DNA from: Bradyrhizobium sp. AUGA SZCCT0283
GTDB taxonomy: Bacteria; Pseudomonadota; Alphaproteobacteria; Rhizobiales; Xanthobacteraceae
NCBI RefSeq assembly: GCF_018130385.1
Contig: NZ_JAFCLU010000013.1
Span: 1 to 64,000 of the forward strand
Direction: 5' to 3'
DNA length: 64,000 nucleotides
This document shows positions 1 through 9,479 of the stretch, in pieces (within the stretch, counting starts at the first letter, position 1; each line of letters begins with the position of its first letter). Under the pieces are notes generated by a model. It saw only the letters and a list, made by a program, of their open reading frames with translations. It was not told where the DNA came from and searched no databases. The position numbers were made by a program, and so were the translations under genes.

Positions 1-139
1 CTCGTGCCGCCCGAAAGCTTGCCGATCCTCCAATGGCTCGGTATCAAAACGTCAAAATCACTATGATGAACCACTAGTCACGTATCGGCTGGGGCCATTG
101 CGCTGGCAGCCTCGCGACGATGGGGCGACCGGGCCGTCG

Positions 140-1675
140 TTATGTCACCGGGCCCGGATTGAACAGCGCAAGCGAGTTGGTGAGCTTCCAGTGTTCGGCC
201 CAGGTCTCGCGGCCGCTCGCCACGTCAAGCATGAGACGGAAGAGTTCCCAGCCGACGTCCTCAATCGTCGCATCGCCGGTCGCGATGCTGCCGGCGTCAA
301 CGTCGATCAAATCGTGCCAGCGTTGCTTCAAATCGCTGCGCGTCGAGACCTTGATGACCGGCACGGCGGCAAGCCCGTAGGGCGTGCCGCGGCCGGTGGT
401 GAAGACGTGCAGCGTCATGCCCGAGGCCAATTGCAACGTACCGCAGACAAAATCGCTTGCCGGCGTTGCCGCAAAAATCAGCCCTTTTTGGCTTACCCGC
501 TCACCCGGCGCGAGCACGCCTGCAATCGGACTGGTGCCGGACTTGATCACCGAACCCATCGCCTTTTCGACGATGTTGGAGAGGCCGCCCTTCTTGTTGC
601 CCGGCGTGGTGTTGGCGCTGCGGTCGGCCTCGCCGCCGGCGAGATAGCGGTCATACCAGGCCATCTCGCGCACCAGCGCGTCCGCAACGTCCTGATTCGC
701 CGCGCGCGGCGTCAGCAGATGGATGGCGTCGCGCACTTCCGTGACCTCGGAAAACATCACGGTAGCGCCGGCGCGCACCAGAAGATCAGCAGCAAAGCCC
801 AGCGCCGGATTGGCGGTCACGCCCGAGAACGCATCGCTGCCGCCGCATTGCATGCCGACCACCAGTGCCGACGCCGGGCAGGTTTCGCGGCGGCGCTGGT
901 TCAATATCTTGAGGCGCGCGTCGGCCATCTGCACGATGTCCTCGACGATCTCGCCGAAGCCGGTGAAGCCTTCGTCCTGCATGCGCATGATTTCGTCGTC
1001 GGCGCTCATGCCCTCGGGCAGCAACAGTTCAGGTTGAAGCTTCTCGCAACCGAGCCCAACGATCATCACCTCGCCGCCGAAATTGGGATTGCGGGCAAGA
1101 TTCTGCAGTGTGCGGATCGGCACGGCGGCACCCGGCGCGTTGATCGCGACCCCGCAGCCATAGGCATGCGTGATCGCCACCACGTCGTCGACGTTGGGAT
1201 ATTTCGGCAACAGCTCCTTGCGAATCCGGTCCAGCGCGAACTCGACCGTGCCGGCGACGCATTGCACGCTGGTCGAGATCGCGAGGATGTTGCGGGTGCC
1301 GACTGAACCGTCGGCATTGCGATAGCCTTCGAACGTATAGCCTTCCAGCGGCGGCAGCCTGATCGCGCCGCCGTTCGGCGTCGGCAGATTGTCGAACGAC
1401 GGCGCGTCGGGCATCTTCACCAGCGATTCCTTGACCCAACTGCCGCGAGCGATCGGCGCTGCGGCACGACCGATGACCTCGCCATAGCGGCGAATGATTT
1501 CGCCCTGTCCGATATCTTCGAGGGCAACCTTGTGGCCTTGCGGAATCTGTTCGACCAGCCGCAAACCGCACGCGAACTCAGCACCCGGCTGCAGGCCTCC
1601 GCGGTTCGCGACGATCGCGACGTTATCGTCCGCGTGCATGCGGATGTAGAGCGGTTTCGCGGTGACAGGCTGCAT
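140..1675 (-). CDS. garD: Galactarate dehydratase GarD
   Basis: Galactarate (D-glucarate-type) dehydratase, cytoplasmic, removing water from galactarate to give 5-keto-4-deoxyglucarate. The 511-aa product has the UxaA/GarD layout: an N-terminal SAF-like domain (about residues 1-90) and a C-terminal catalytic domain. It matches E. coli GarD as I remember it over almost its whole length, including [12 protein letters not shown], the Cys-containing [10 protein letters not shown] stretch and [21 protein letters not shown]. coli GarD is about 523 aa. The frame stays open to 1780, but I place the start at 1675 because AAGGA lies 6 nt upstream and the next residues ([12 protein letters not shown]) align with the usual N-terminus. 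It is transcribed divergently from the ytfQ operon, which fits a shared role in galactose and galacturonate-derived sugar acid use. Confidence 0.93.
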   Translation of the reverse strand: MQPVTAKPLYIRMHADDNVAIVANRGGLQPGAEFACGLRLVEQIPQGHKVALEDIGQGEIIRRYGEVIGRAAAPIARGSWVKESLVKMPDAPSFDNLPTPNGGAIRLPPLEGYTFEGYRNADGSVGTRNILAISTSVQCVAGTVEFALDRIRKELLPKYPNVDDVVAITHAYGCGVAINAPGAAVPIRTLQNLARNPNFGGEVMIVGLGCEKLQPELLLPEGMSADDEIMRMQDEGFTGFGEIVEDIVQMADARLKILNQRRRETCPASALVVGMQCGGSDAFSGVTANPALGFAADLLVRAGATVMFSEVTEVRDAIHLLTPRAANQDVADALVREMAWYDRYLAGGEADRSANTTPGNKKGGLSNIVEKAMGSVIKSGTSPIAGVLAPGERVSQKGLIFAATPASDFVCGTLQLASGMTLHVFTTGRGTPYGLAAVPVIKVSTRSDLKQRWHDLIDVDAGSIATGDATIEDVGWELFRLMLDVASGRETWAEHWKLTNSLALFNPGPVT

Positions 1676-1860
1676 GTCGAATCCTTGTTCACGGGCGGCA
1701 TCAGGCAACGCGTAACTGCGCCGCATGATCGAGGCAATCAAGGTCAAACCGCTCACGCGACCAACCGGCTCTTCGGACACGAAGCCGGCGGTTATGAGCT
1801 CGGCCGCCGGTTGTATGGGGAATTAATCCTACGCCGACGAGGGGTGCTGGCTGGAATCAA

Positions 1861-1883
1861 TAGTCAAATAATATTACTAGTCA
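1861..1883. promoter_or_regulatory. Candidate operator between garD and ytfQ
   Basis: The 317-bp divergent intergenic region between garD and ytfQ contains an AT-rich island unlike its surroundings: TAGTCA at 1861-1866 and again at 1878-1883, flanking the perfect palindrome TAATATTA (1869-1876). The symmetry and position between two divergent sugar operons suggest a regulator site, possibly for the GntR-type protein encoded at 6635-7414. That link is inference; no known consensus was matched. Confidence 0.35.
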
Positions 1884-1992
1884 GAACCAATCTTCCGTGA
1901 AATATTGCCCGCGCTGCCGCCAATGGACAGCTCAAAAGGTGCCCTGATACTGATTTCGGGGATGCAGGCACCTGAACAACATTCTTGGGAGA

Positions 1993-2967
1993 ATGCGCCT
2001 CATGACCTCCAAAGCCTTCCTTGTGGCCACAGCGCTGGTCGCCATCACCCTTTCGCTTCCCGCAACCGCCGCTGAACTCACCGTCGGCTTTTCCCAGATC
2101 GGCTCTGAATCCGGCTGGCGGGCGGCGGAGACGTCAGTCTCCAAATCGGAGGCCACCAAGCGCAAGGTCACGCTCAAGATCGCCGACGCCCAGCAGAAGC
2201 AGGAGAACCAGATCAAGGCGATCCGTTCCTTCATCGCGCAAGGGGTCGACGCCATCTTCCTCGCGCCTGTCGTGTCGAGCGGCTGGGACGCGGTGTTGAA
2301 GGAAGCCAAGGAAGCCAAGATTCCGGTCGTGCTGCTCGATCGCGACATCGATCCCTCGGGCAAGGAGCTCTATCTCACCGCCGTCACCTCGGACAGCGTG
2401 CACGAAGGCGCCGTCGCCGGCGAATGGCTGGCGAAGGCCGTGGCCGGCAAGGCATGCAACGTCGTCGAACTGCAGGGCACGGTCGGGGCGAGCGTCGCGA
2501 CCAACCGCAAGAAGGGTTTTGACAGCGTCGTCGCCAAGAACGCCAATCTCAAGGTGGTGCGCAGCCAGACCGGCGACTTCACCCGCGCCAAGGGCAAGGA
2601 AGTGATGGAAAGCTTCATCAAGGCCGAAGGCGGCGGCAAGACGATCTGCGCCGTCTACGCCCATAACGACGACATGATGGTCGGCGCGATCCAGGCGATG
2701 AAGGAAGCCGGCCTGAAGCCGGGCAAGGACATCCTGACGGTGTCGATCGATGCGGTGCCCGATATCTTCAAGGCGATCGCTGCCGGCGAAGCCAATGCCA
2801 CCGTGGAGCTGACGCCGAACATGGCAGGTCCGGCGCTGGACGCCATCATGGCCTTCAAGGCGAAGGGAACGGTGCCGCCGAAGTGGATCCAGACGGAGTC
2901 GAAGCTCTACACGGCCGCTGACGATCCGCAGAAGATCTACGACAGCAAGAAGGGCCTCGGCTACTGA
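1993..2967 (+). CDS. ytfQ: Galactofuranose-type sugar ABC transporter, periplasmic binding protein (YtfQ family)
   Basis: Periplasmic sugar-binding subunit that would deliver a hexose, probably galactofuranose, to the YtfR/YtfT/YjfF membrane complex. The 324-aa protein starts with a Sec signal peptide ending in ATAA (about residue 27). It then closely follows E. coli YtfQ: LTVGFSQIGSESGWRAAET, QQKQENQIKAIRSFIAQGVD, VVELQGTVGASVA and VYAHNDDMM, then a C-terminal ELTPNMAGPA. The start at 1993 has GGGAG unusually close (1-2 nt before the ATG); a second ATG at 2002 gives more normal spacing. It is the first gene of the operon, and a stem-loop separates it from ytfR. Confidence 0.92.
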   Translation: MRLMTSKAFLVATALVAITLSLPATAAELTVGFSQIGSESGWRAAETSVSKSEATKRKVTLKIADAQQKQENQIKAIRSFIAQGVDAIFLAPVVSSGWDAVLKEAKEAKIPVVLLDRDIDPSGKELYLTAVTSDSVHEGAVAGEWLAKAVAGKACNVVELQGTVGASVATNRKKGFDSVVAKNANLKVVRSQTGDFTRAKGKEVMESFIKAEGGGKTICAVYAHNDDMMVGAIQAMKEAGLKPGKDILTVSIDAVPDIFKAIAAGEANATVELTPNMAGPALDAIMAFKAKGTVPPKWIQTESKLYTAADDPQKIYDSKKGLGY

Positions 2968-2981
2968 TCAGCCGGCGCCAC

Positions 2982-3018
2982 GCCGCCGGGTCTCAAGCCA
3001 GCCCCGGGGCCCGGCGGC
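2982..3018 (+). other. Intercistronic stem-loop after ytfQ
   Basis: Perfect 9-bp arms GCCGCCGGG (2982-2990) and CCCGGCGGC (3010-3018) surround a 19-nt loop. There is no run of T after the stem, so it is not a classic terminator. Its place between the binding-protein gene and the ATPase gene suggests mRNA stabilisation or partial termination that keeps the binding protein in excess (inference). Confidence 0.5.
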
Positions 3019-3055
3019 AAAAGCCTTCTCGACGAATCCGCCTCACGAGGCGAAC

Positions 3056-4648
3056 ATGCCGGGCGTTCGCGTTGACGCGAACGTCGGTGGGAGTGATGCC
3101 GGCATGAATGCAAATTCCGACCCTGGCCCCGCTTTGTTGGAAGTGCGCGGCCTGAGCAAGAGTTTTGGCACGCTGCGCGCCCTGCAGGAGGTGGATTTCA
3201 CCTTGCGGGCCGGCGAAATTCACGCGCTGCTCGGCGAGAACGGCGCGGGCAAGTCCACTTTGATCAAGGCGGTGACCGGCGTCTTCCCGCGCGACGCCGG
3301 TATCGTCAGGCTCGGTGGTGCCGAGGTCGCGCCGCGCTCGGCCAAGGCCGCGGTCGATGCAGGGATCGCGACCGTCTATCAGGAGGTCAATCTGCTCCTG
3401 AACCTGTCGGTGGCGCAAAACCTCTATCTCGGCAGGCAGCCGACGCGGTTCGGGCTGGTGCGCGAGGCCGAGATGCGCCGCTGCGCCACCGAACTGCTTG
3501 CGGAGTTCGATCTGCATATCGACGTCGCCGAACCCCTCGGAAACTATTCGGTCGCGGTTCAACACATCGCCGCGATCGCGCGCGCTGTCGACCAGTCGGC
3601 GCGGGTGCTGATCCTCGACGAGCCGACCGCGAGCCTCGATCGCCACGAGGTCGAGATCCTTTTCGCTGTCATGCGCAAGCTCGCGCTGCGCGGCATCGGC
3701 GTCGTCTTCGTCACGCATTTTCTCGATCAGGTCTATGAGATCTGCGACCGCATCACGGTCCTGCGCAACGGCCGGCTGATCGGCGAGCGGGCGACCGCCG
3801 AGCTTCCGCGGATCGAATTGATCCGCATGATGCTCGGCCGCGAGCTTGCCGAGACGACCAGTGAGCGCGCGGCGGCGCAGGTGCGGCAGGTCGGCGAGAT
3901 CTGCGCGCGCTTCGAGGGCTATGGCAAGGCCGGCTATGTCGCGCCGTTCAATCTCGCGCTTCGCCGCGGCGAGGTGGTTGGGCTGGCGGGCCTGCTAGGT
4001 TCGGGGCGCACCGAAACCGCGCGGCTGGTGTTTGGCGCCGAGCGCGCCGACAGCGGCAGCGCCAGCGTCGACGGCAAGCCGGTCCGGCTGCAATCGCCGC
4101 GTGATGCCGTCGCCCATGGCTTCGGTTATTGCCCCGAAGAGCGCAAGACCGAGGGCATCATTGCCGATCTCACCGTGCGCGAAAACATCGTGCTGGCGCT
4201 GCAGGCCAGACGCGGCCTCGCCAAACCCCTGTCTCGCTCCGAGCAGGAGGAGATCGCGATGCGTTTCATCCAGCTGCTCGACATCCGCCCGCCGGAGCCG
4301 GAGCGGCCGATCGGGTTGTTGTCCGGCGGCAACCAGCAGAAAGTGCTGCTCGCCCGCTGGCTCGCCACCGCGCCGCGCCTTCTGGTGCTGGACGAGCCGA
4401 CCCGTGGCATCGACGTCGGCGCCCACGCCGAGATCATCCGCCTGATCCGCGAATTGTGCGACGACGGCCTGGCGCTGCTGGTGATTTCTTCCGAGCTCGA
4501 TGAGATCGTGACCTATTCGGACCGGGTGATCGTGCTGCGCGATCGCGCCCATGTCGATGAGCTGGAAGGGGAGGCCATCGACGTCTCCAATATTCTTGCG
4601 GCGATTGCTCTCGCCGGCACCGCCGGAGCGGAAGCCGGGCCATCATGA
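3056..4648 (+). CDS. ytfR: Sugar ABC transporter ATP-binding protein (YtfR family)
   Basis: Double-ATPase subunit of the galactofuranose-type importer, on the cytoplasmic face. The 530-aa protein has two ABC domains. The first carries Walker A GENGAGKST (about residue 61), a degenerate signature and LILDEPTASLD. The second has the altered P-loop GLLGSGRTET usual for the second domain of sugar importers, then signature LSGGNQQK and LLVLDEPTRGIDVG. The start at 3056 is preceded by GAGG at 5-nt spacing; ATG 3104 is an alternative that would remove a 16-residue poorly conserved leader. Its stop overlaps the ytfT start (ATGA). Confidence 0.92.
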   Translation: MPGVRVDANVGGSDAGMNANSDPGPALLEVRGLSKSFGTLRALQEVDFTLRAGEIHALLGENGAGKSTLIKAVTGVFPRDAGIVRLGGAEVAPRSAKAAVDAGIATVYQEVNLLLNLSVAQNLYLGRQPTRFGLVREAEMRRCATELLAEFDLHIDVAEPLGNYSVAVQHIAAIARAVDQSARVLILDEPTASLDRHEVEILFAVMRKLALRGIGVVFVTHFLDQVYEICDRITVLRNGRLIGERATAELPRIELIRMMLGRELAETTSERAAAQVRQVGEICARFEGYGKAGYVAPFNLALRRGEVVGLAGLLGSGRTETARLVFGAERADSGSASVDGKPVRLQSPRDAVAHGFGYCPEERKTEGIIADLTVRENIVLALQARRGLAKPLSRSEQEEIAMRFIQLLDIRPPEPERPIGLLSGGNQQKVLLARWLATAPRLLVLDEPTRGIDVGAHAEIIRLIRELCDDGLALLVISSELDEIVTYSDRVIVLRDRAHVDELEGEAIDVSNILAAIALAGTAGAEAGPS

Positions 4649-5658
4649 TGCCAAGCCTGCTGCAAACAAGTCTGCTGCAAAGACTGCTGCAAGGCCGTGG
4701 CCTTGCCCAGATCGTCGCCTTGCTGGTGATCCTTGCGGTCGACCGCGCCGTCTCGCCGCAATTCTTCGATCTGCGGATGCAGGACGGGCGGCTGTTCGGC
4801 AGCCTGATCGACGTCTTGAACCGCGGCGCACCGGTCGCGCTGCTGGCGCTGGGCATGGTGCTGGTCATCGCCACGCGGGGCATCGATCTATCGGTAGGCG
4901 CGGTCATGGCGATATCAGGCGCGATTGCCGCCAGCCTTGCCGATGCCCACGGCCTACCGCTGGCGCTCGCCGCAGCCCTCGGCACCGGGCTGTTATGCGG
5001 GCTGTGGAACGGCTTTCTCGTTGCGGTGCTCGGCATCCAGCCGATCGTCGCCACCTTGATCCTGATGGTGGCCGGCCGCGGCGTCGCGCAGCTTATTACC
5101 GAGGGGCGGATCGTCACCTTCACCGCACCCGACCTGGTCTGGCTCGGAAACGGCGCCGTGCTCGGCGTGCCGGCGCCGGTGGCGGTCGTGCTCGGCATGC
5201 TGATCGTCACCGGTGCGGTGGTTCGTGGCTCGGCGCTCGGCCTGCTGATCGAGGCGACCGGCGGCAATGCACGGGCGAGCGAACTGGCGGGGATCGGCAC
5301 GCGCGGCATGATCCTCGCGGTCTATGTCTGGTGCGGCCTGTGCGCGGCGCTCGCCGGCGTCATTGCTGCCGCCGACATCATGGGGGCGGATGCCAACAAT
5401 GCCGGGCTCTGGCTCGAGCTCGACGCCATCCTGGCGGTGGTGATCGGCGGCACCTCGCTGTTCGGCGGGCGTTTCAGCCTGGTGCTGGCGATGGTCGGCG
5501 CGCTGATCATCCAGGCCATGAACACGGGTATCCTGCTGTCGGGTTATCCGCCGGAGTTCAATCTCGTGGTGAAAGCGGCCGTCGTGCTGATCGTTCTGCT
5601 GCTGCAGTCGCCGCGCTTCGCCGATGCCGGGGCCGTGCTGGGGAGGGCCCGCCAATGA
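4645..5658 (+). CDS. ytfT: Sugar ABC transporter permease (YtfT family)
   Basis: Inner-membrane permease of the BPD_transp_2/RbsC type, one of two permeases of the YtfQRT-YjfF importer. The 337-aa sequence is almost entirely hydrophobic, with about 8-10 predicted membrane segments. It has the family marker GMVLVIATRGIDLSVG (about residues 70-85) and a second conserved stretch LAVVIGGTSLFGGR near residue 270. The ATG overlaps the ytfR stop by 4 nt and its own stop overlaps yjfF by 4 nt, implying translational coupling and balanced synthesis. Confidence 0.9.
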   Translation: MMPSLLQTSLLQRLLQGRGLAQIVALLVILAVDRAVSPQFFDLRMQDGRLFGSLIDVLNRGAPVALLALGMVLVIATRGIDLSVGAVMAISGAIAASLADAHGLPLALAAALGTGLLCGLWNGFLVAVLGIQPIVATLILMVAGRGVAQLITEGRIVTFTAPDLVWLGNGAVLGVPAPVAVVLGMLIVTGAVVRGSALGLLIEATGGNARASELAGIGTRGMILAVYVWCGLCAALAGVIAAADIMGADANNAGLWLELDAILAVVIGGTSLFGGRFSLVLAMVGALIIQAMNTGILLSGYPPEFNLVVKAAVVLIVLLLQSPRFADAGAVLGRARQ

Positions 5659-6638
5659 GGGGTCTGCCGCCAGCCGCGATCACGGCCATTGTTTTCGTCG
5701 TCGGATTTGCGCTCTGTACGGTGCAGTTTCCCAATTTCGCTTCCACCCGGGTGGCCGCCAATCTGCTGACCGACAACGCCTTTCTCGGTATCGTCGCCAC
5801 CGGCATGACCTTCGTGATCATTTCCGGAGGGATCGACCTGTCGGTCGGTTCGGTGATCGGCTTCACCACCGTGTTCGTCGCGCTGGCGATCGAGCGCCTC
5901 GGCGTGCCGCCGCTGATCGCCTTCGCCGCGATCCTCTTGCTGTGCGCCGCCTTTGGCGCGGCCATGGGCGCCATCATCCATTTCTTCGACATGCCGCCTT
6001 TCATCGTCACGCTGGCGGGCATGTTCCTCGCCCGCGGCGCCAGTTTTCTGATGTCGACGGAATCGACGCCGATATCGGCGCCGCTCTATTCGACGGTGTC
6101 GGATTTCGCACTGCGGCTGCCCGGGGGAGGCCGGCTCACCGCCATCGCCCTCATCATGCTCGCGGTGGTCGCGGCGGGAGCCGTGCTGCTGCATTTCACC
6201 CGCTTCGGGGCCAACGTCTATGCGCTCGGCGGCAGCCGTGCGACCACGGCCCTGATGGGCATACCGGTCGGATCGATGACGGTGCGCATCTACATGCTGT
6301 CGAGCGTCCTTGCCGGGCTCGCCGGCATTGTGTTCTCCTTCTACACCGCGGCGGGCTACTCGCTGTCGGCCGTCGGCGTCGAACTCGATTCCATCGCGGC
6401 CGTGGTGATCGGCGGCACCCTGCTGACCGGCGGCCAGGGGTCGGTGGTCGGCACGTTGCTCGGCGTGCTGATTCAGGGTCTGATCCAGACCTACATCAAT
6501 TTCGATGGAACCTTGTCGAGCTGGTGGACCAAGATCGTGACCGGTGTTCTTCTTTTCGCTTTCATTGCCCTGCAACAGGCCATGCTGGGCATCGCCCGCC
6601 GCGCCGGCCCTCGTAAGGCAGGAGTCCTCACATCATGA
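5655..6638 (+). CDS. yjfF: Sugar ABC transporter permease (YjfF family)
   Basis: Second permease of the galactofuranose-type importer, 327 aa and highly hydrophobic, with the conserved GMTFVIISGGIDLSVGSVIG and, near the C-terminus, VVIGGTLLTGGQGSVVGTLLG. The reading frame is open far upstream (from 4551), but the ATG at 5655 overlaps the ytfT stop by 4 nt and begins a normal permease N-terminus. The pairing of two different permeases with one YtfR-type ATPase matches the E. coli ytfQRT-yjfF arrangement. It ends in an ATGA overlap with the regulator gene. Confidence 0.9.
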   Translation: MRGLPPAAITAIVFVVGFALCTVQFPNFASTRVAANLLTDNAFLGIVATGMTFVIISGGIDLSVGSVIGFTTVFVALAIERLGVPPLIAFAAILLLCAAFGAAMGAIIHFFDMPPFIVTLAGMFLARGASFLMSTESTPISAPLYSTVSDFALRLPGGGRLTAIALIMLAVVAAGAVLLHFTRFGANVYALGGSRATTALMGIPVGSMTVRIYMLSSVLAGLAGIVFSFYTAAGYSLSAVGVELDSIAAVVIGGTLLTGGQGSVVGTLLGVLIQGLIQTYINFDGTLSSWWTKIVTGVLLFAFIALQQAMLGIARRAGPRKAGVLTS

Positions 6639-7414
6639 CGTCCCGGCTTGTCGTCATCCCGACGCGGCGCGCGCATTCCAACCACGCCGAGGTTGCCCGC
6701 AGCATCGGCGTCGACATCATCGCCGGCCGTTACGCCGAAGGCGGACGCCTTCCCGGCGATGCCGAACTCACGGCGATGTTCGGCGTATCGCGGCCGGTGT
6801 TGCGCGAGAGCGTCAAGACCCTGGTTGCGAAAGGTCTGCTCACCACCAAGGCGCGGGTCGGCACCGTGGTGCGCGAGCGCGGCGCCTGGAACATGTTCGA
6901 CGCCGACGTATTGGCCTGGCATCTCGATGCCGGCATCGACCGGCGCTTTCTCAACGATCTTGCCGAAATCCGGCTCGCGGTCGAACCGCGCGCCGCGGCG
7001 CTCGCGGCTGGCCGGCGCTCGGAGGCCGACATCGCAGAACTGCGCCGGAGCATGGCGCGAATGCGGGCGGAGGCCTCCGACTCCGTTGGTTTTGCCGATG
7101 GCGATCTTGCCCTGCACCTGGCCGTCGCCAACGCCTCCGGCAATCTGTTCATGCGTTCGATCGGCAACGTCATCGAGGCGGCGTTGCGCGCTTCGTTCCT
7201 GCTCAGCGCGCCGGTCGAAACGCAGGACCGCGAGACGGTGCTGTCGTGGCACCAGCGCATTGTCGATGCGATCGAGAGCGGCGATGCCGAGGCAGCCAGC
7301 GCCGCCATGATCGAGGTGATCCACAATGGATTGCGCCGTCATGAGGGAACGCCGGCATCATCCGGCGCTGCGCCTGCGGCCCCCACGGCAGTCGAGTCTG
7401 GAGAGCAATCATGA
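6635..7414 (+). CDS. GntR/FadR-family transcriptional regulator
   Basis: Predicted DNA-binding repressor of the sugar operon, 259 aa. Residues about 15-80 form the GntR winged helix (LPGDAELTAMFGVSRPVLRESVKTLVAKGLL). Residues about 95-230 form an FCD ligand-binding domain (LAEIRLAVEPRAAALAA through FHLAVANASGN-like DLALHLAVANASGN and the His-containing SWHQRIVDAIESGD), whose Asp/His residues usually bind a metal and a sugar acid. It is embedded in the operon through ATGA overlaps on both sides, so it probably controls its own operon and perhaps garD. The effector is unknown; a galactonate- or galactarate-like acid is a reasonable guess. Confidence 0.88.
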   Translation: MTSRLVVIPTRRAHSNHAEVARSIGVDIIAGRYAEGGRLPGDAELTAMFGVSRPVLRESVKTLVAKGLLTTKARVGTVVRERGAWNMFDADVLAWHLDAGIDRRFLNDLAEIRLAVEPRAAALAAGRRSEADIAELRRSMARMRAEASDSVGFADGDLALHLAVANASGNLFMRSIGNVIEAALRASFLLSAPVETQDRETVLSWHQRIVDAIESGDAEAASAAMIEVIHNGLRRHEGTPASSGAAPAAPTAVESGEQS

Positions 7415-8343
7415 GTCCGCTTCGCGTCGCCATCGTCGGCTTCGGCAAGATCGCGCGCGACCAGCATGTGCCGGCGATCGCCGCGACCGACGGCGTGGAG
7501 CTGGTTGCCGTTGCAAGCCGCAATGCCTCGCTTCCCGGCGTGCCGCATGCGGCGACGCTCGATGAACTGCTGCGCGACGGCCCGCCGATCGACGCGGTGG
7601 CGCTGTGCACCCCGCCGCAGGTTCGCCACGCACAGGCGGCGATGGCGCTTGCCGCCGGCAAGCATGTGATGCTGGAAAAGCCGCCGGGAGCCACAGTAGC
7701 TGAAATCAATCCGCTGGTGACCGCTGCGAGGGCCGCGCAACGCACGCTGTTCGCCACGTGGCACTCGCGGTTCGCACCCGCCGTCGAGCCGGCGCGGCAA
7801 TTGCTGGCCGGCCGGCAGGTCACATCAGTCAGAATTGCCTGGAAGGAAGACGTGCGGGTTTGGCATCCCGGACAGGCCTGGATCTTTGAGGCGGGCGGGC
7901 TCGGCGTGTTCGACCCCGGCATCAACGCGCTTTCGATCCTGACGCGCATCCTGCCGCAGCCATTGTTCGTGACGTCGGCGGATCTTGCGTTCCCTGCCAA
8001 TCGCGACGCGCCGATCGCCGCTACGCTTGCGCTCAGCGATGCGCAGGGGCTGAAGATCACAGCCGAATTCGACTTCCGCCAGACCGGCCCGCAGAGCTGG
8101 GACATCGATCTCGACACGGATGGTGGCCCGGTCACCCTGTCCATGGGCGGGGCAAGGTTGCGGGCAGGGGGCAAGCAACTCGTCGATGCCGCGGACGCCG
8201 AATATGCCGGGCTCTATCACCGCTTCCGCGAACTGGCCGCAACCGGCGAGTCCGACGTCGATCTCGCGCCGCTCCAGCTCGTCGCCGACGCGTTCCTGCT
8301 GGGACGACGCCGTACGGTGGAGCCATTCGAGGAGGCGGCATGA
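7411..8343 (+). CDS. D-galactose 1-dehydrogenase-like oxidoreductase (Gfo/Idh/MocA)
   Basis: NAD(P)-dependent aldose 1-dehydrogenase, predicted to oxidise D-galactose (or L-arabinose, D-fucose) to the lactone. The 310-aa protein has an N-terminal Rossmann fold with IVGFGKIARDQH (residues 8-19), the family motif EKPPG with catalytic-site Lys90, and a C-terminal alpha/beta domain with WHPGQAW and FDPGINAL as in characterised galactose and arabinose 1-dehydrogenases of this family. The aldose epimerase and lactonase genes directly downstream, joined by ATGA overlaps, support a non-phosphorylating oxidative route. Substrate preference between galactose and arabinose cannot be told from sequence alone. 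Confidence 0.82.
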   Translation: MSPLRVAIVGFGKIARDQHVPAIAATDGVELVAVASRNASLPGVPHAATLDELLRDGPPIDAVALCTPPQVRHAQAAMALAAGKHVMLEKPPGATVAEINPLVTAARAAQRTLFATWHSRFAPAVEPARQLLAGRQVTSVRIAWKEDVRVWHPGQAWIFEAGGLGVFDPGINALSILTRILPQPLFVTSADLAFPANRDAPIAATLALSDAQGLKITAEFDFRQTGPQSWDIDLDTDGGPVTLSMGGARLRAGGKQLVDAADAEYAGLYHRFRELAATGESDVDLAPLQLVADAFLLGRRRTVEPFEEAA

Positions 8344-9479
8344 ACGTGTCTTCCATTCCTCATGTCGCGCGTTCCACCTTCGGACTGCTACCCGACGGCA
8401 CCGAAGTCGAGCGCGTGACCTTGCAGGCTGCAGATGGACTGGAAGCGCGCATCATGACCTATGGCGCGTCGCTGCAGGCATTGCTGGTGCCGGATGCCGC
8501 CGGTCGCCGCGACGACATCGTGCTCGGTCATGAGACGTTCGAGGGATATCTCGCCCGCCGGCAGTTCTTCGGCGCAACCGTCGGCCGCTATGCCAACCGC
8601 ATCGCCGGCGCGCGCTTCATGCTCGACGGGACCGAGGTGCAACTCGCGGCAAATAACGGGGTCAATGCGTTGCATGGCGGGCTGGAGGGGTTTGATCGCC
8701 GCAACTGGCGGATTGTCGCGATCGAGGACGGGGACCATCCGGCCGTGACGCTCGCATATACCAGCGCCGATGGCGAGGAGGGGTTTCCCGGCACGCTGGA
8801 CGTGGAGGTGACCTGGCGCCTTGCCGGACCGATGGAGCTCCGGCTCGACATGACAGCGCGGACCGATCGCCCCACCGTCGTCAACCTTACCAACCACAGC
8901 TTTTTCAACCTGGCCGGTGCGTGCTCGGGCCGGAATATTCTCGATCACCACCTCACCGTGGCGGCGGATCATTTTCTTGCCATCGATGCCGGCGCGATCC
9001 CGCTGCCGCAGCCGGCCTGCGCGGTGACCGATACGCCATTCGACTTCCGCGCGGGCGTCGAGGTCGGCGCGCGGATTCGCAACGACCATCCGCAGCTCCG
9101 CGTTGGCCGCGGCTACGATCACAATTTCTGTCTCGGCCCGGCAAGCGGCGAACCTCGCTTTGCCGCGCGGCTGGCTGAGCCTGCGTCCGGTCGCGTGCTC
9201 GAACTGTTCACCAACCAGCCCGGCCTGCAGGTCTATTCCGGAAACTTTCTCGATGGCTCCACCGGCGGAAAGGGTGGCCGCCTTTACCGGCAGTCCGACG
9301 CCGTCTGCCTCGAGCCGCACGCGTGGCCCAATACGCCCAATCGGCCTGACTTCCCGACCGCACGGCTTTCCCCGGGCGAGGTCTATCGCCACACCACACT
9401 GTACCGCTTCACGCATGCGATCCAGGGCGCAATCGAGACACAATCCGCGGTAGAGTTGCCTGAGGGAGCGGGGCGATGA
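8340..9479 (+). CDS. galM: Aldose 1-epimerase
   Basis: Mutarotase interconverting alpha and beta anomers of galactose or related aldoses, supplying the anomer used by the 1-dehydrogenase. The 379-aa protein has NGVNALHGG (His112), VVNLTNHSFFNLAG with catalytic His186, GYDHNF, and CLEPHAWPN near the C-terminus carrying the probable catalytic Glu. Length is normal for the family. No signal peptide is evident, so it is likely cytoplasmic. It overlaps both neighbours by 4 nt within the operon. Confidence 0.9.
   Translation: MNVSSIPHVARSTFGLLPDGTEVERVTLQAADGLEARIMTYGASLQALLVPDAAGRRDDIVLGHETFEGYLARRQFFGATVGRYANRIAGARFMLDGTEVQLAANNGVNALHGGLEGFDRRNWRIVAIEDGDHPAVTLAYTSADGEEGFPGTLDVEVTWRLAGPMELRLDMTARTDRPTVVNLTNHSFFNLAGACSGRNILDHHLTVAADHFLAIDAGAIPLPQPACAVTDTPFDFRAGVEVGARIRNDHPQLRVGRGYDHNFCLGPASGEPRFAARLAEPASGRVLELFTNQPGLQVYSGNFLDGSTGGKGGRLYRQSDAVCLEPHAWPNTPNRPDFPTARLSPGEVYRHTTLYRFTHAIQGAIETQSAVELPEGAGR

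Noticed and set aside
1-139. Possible gene tail at the left edge
   Set aside because: No frame in these 139 bases gives a recognisable peptide or ribosome site; it is left as the 3' flank of garD.
98-1306. Long open frame of about 400 codons on the plus strand opposite garD
   Set aside because: It is the antisense shadow of garD in GC-rich DNA; composition is Arg/Ala/His-rich with no recognisable domain, while the minus strand encodes a near-complete GarD.
4551-5654. Apparent N-terminal extension of YjfF by 368 residues
   Set aside because: The frame is merely open through ytfT; the upstream part is Arg-rich and non-membrane-like, and ATG 5655 overlaps the ytfT stop as expected.
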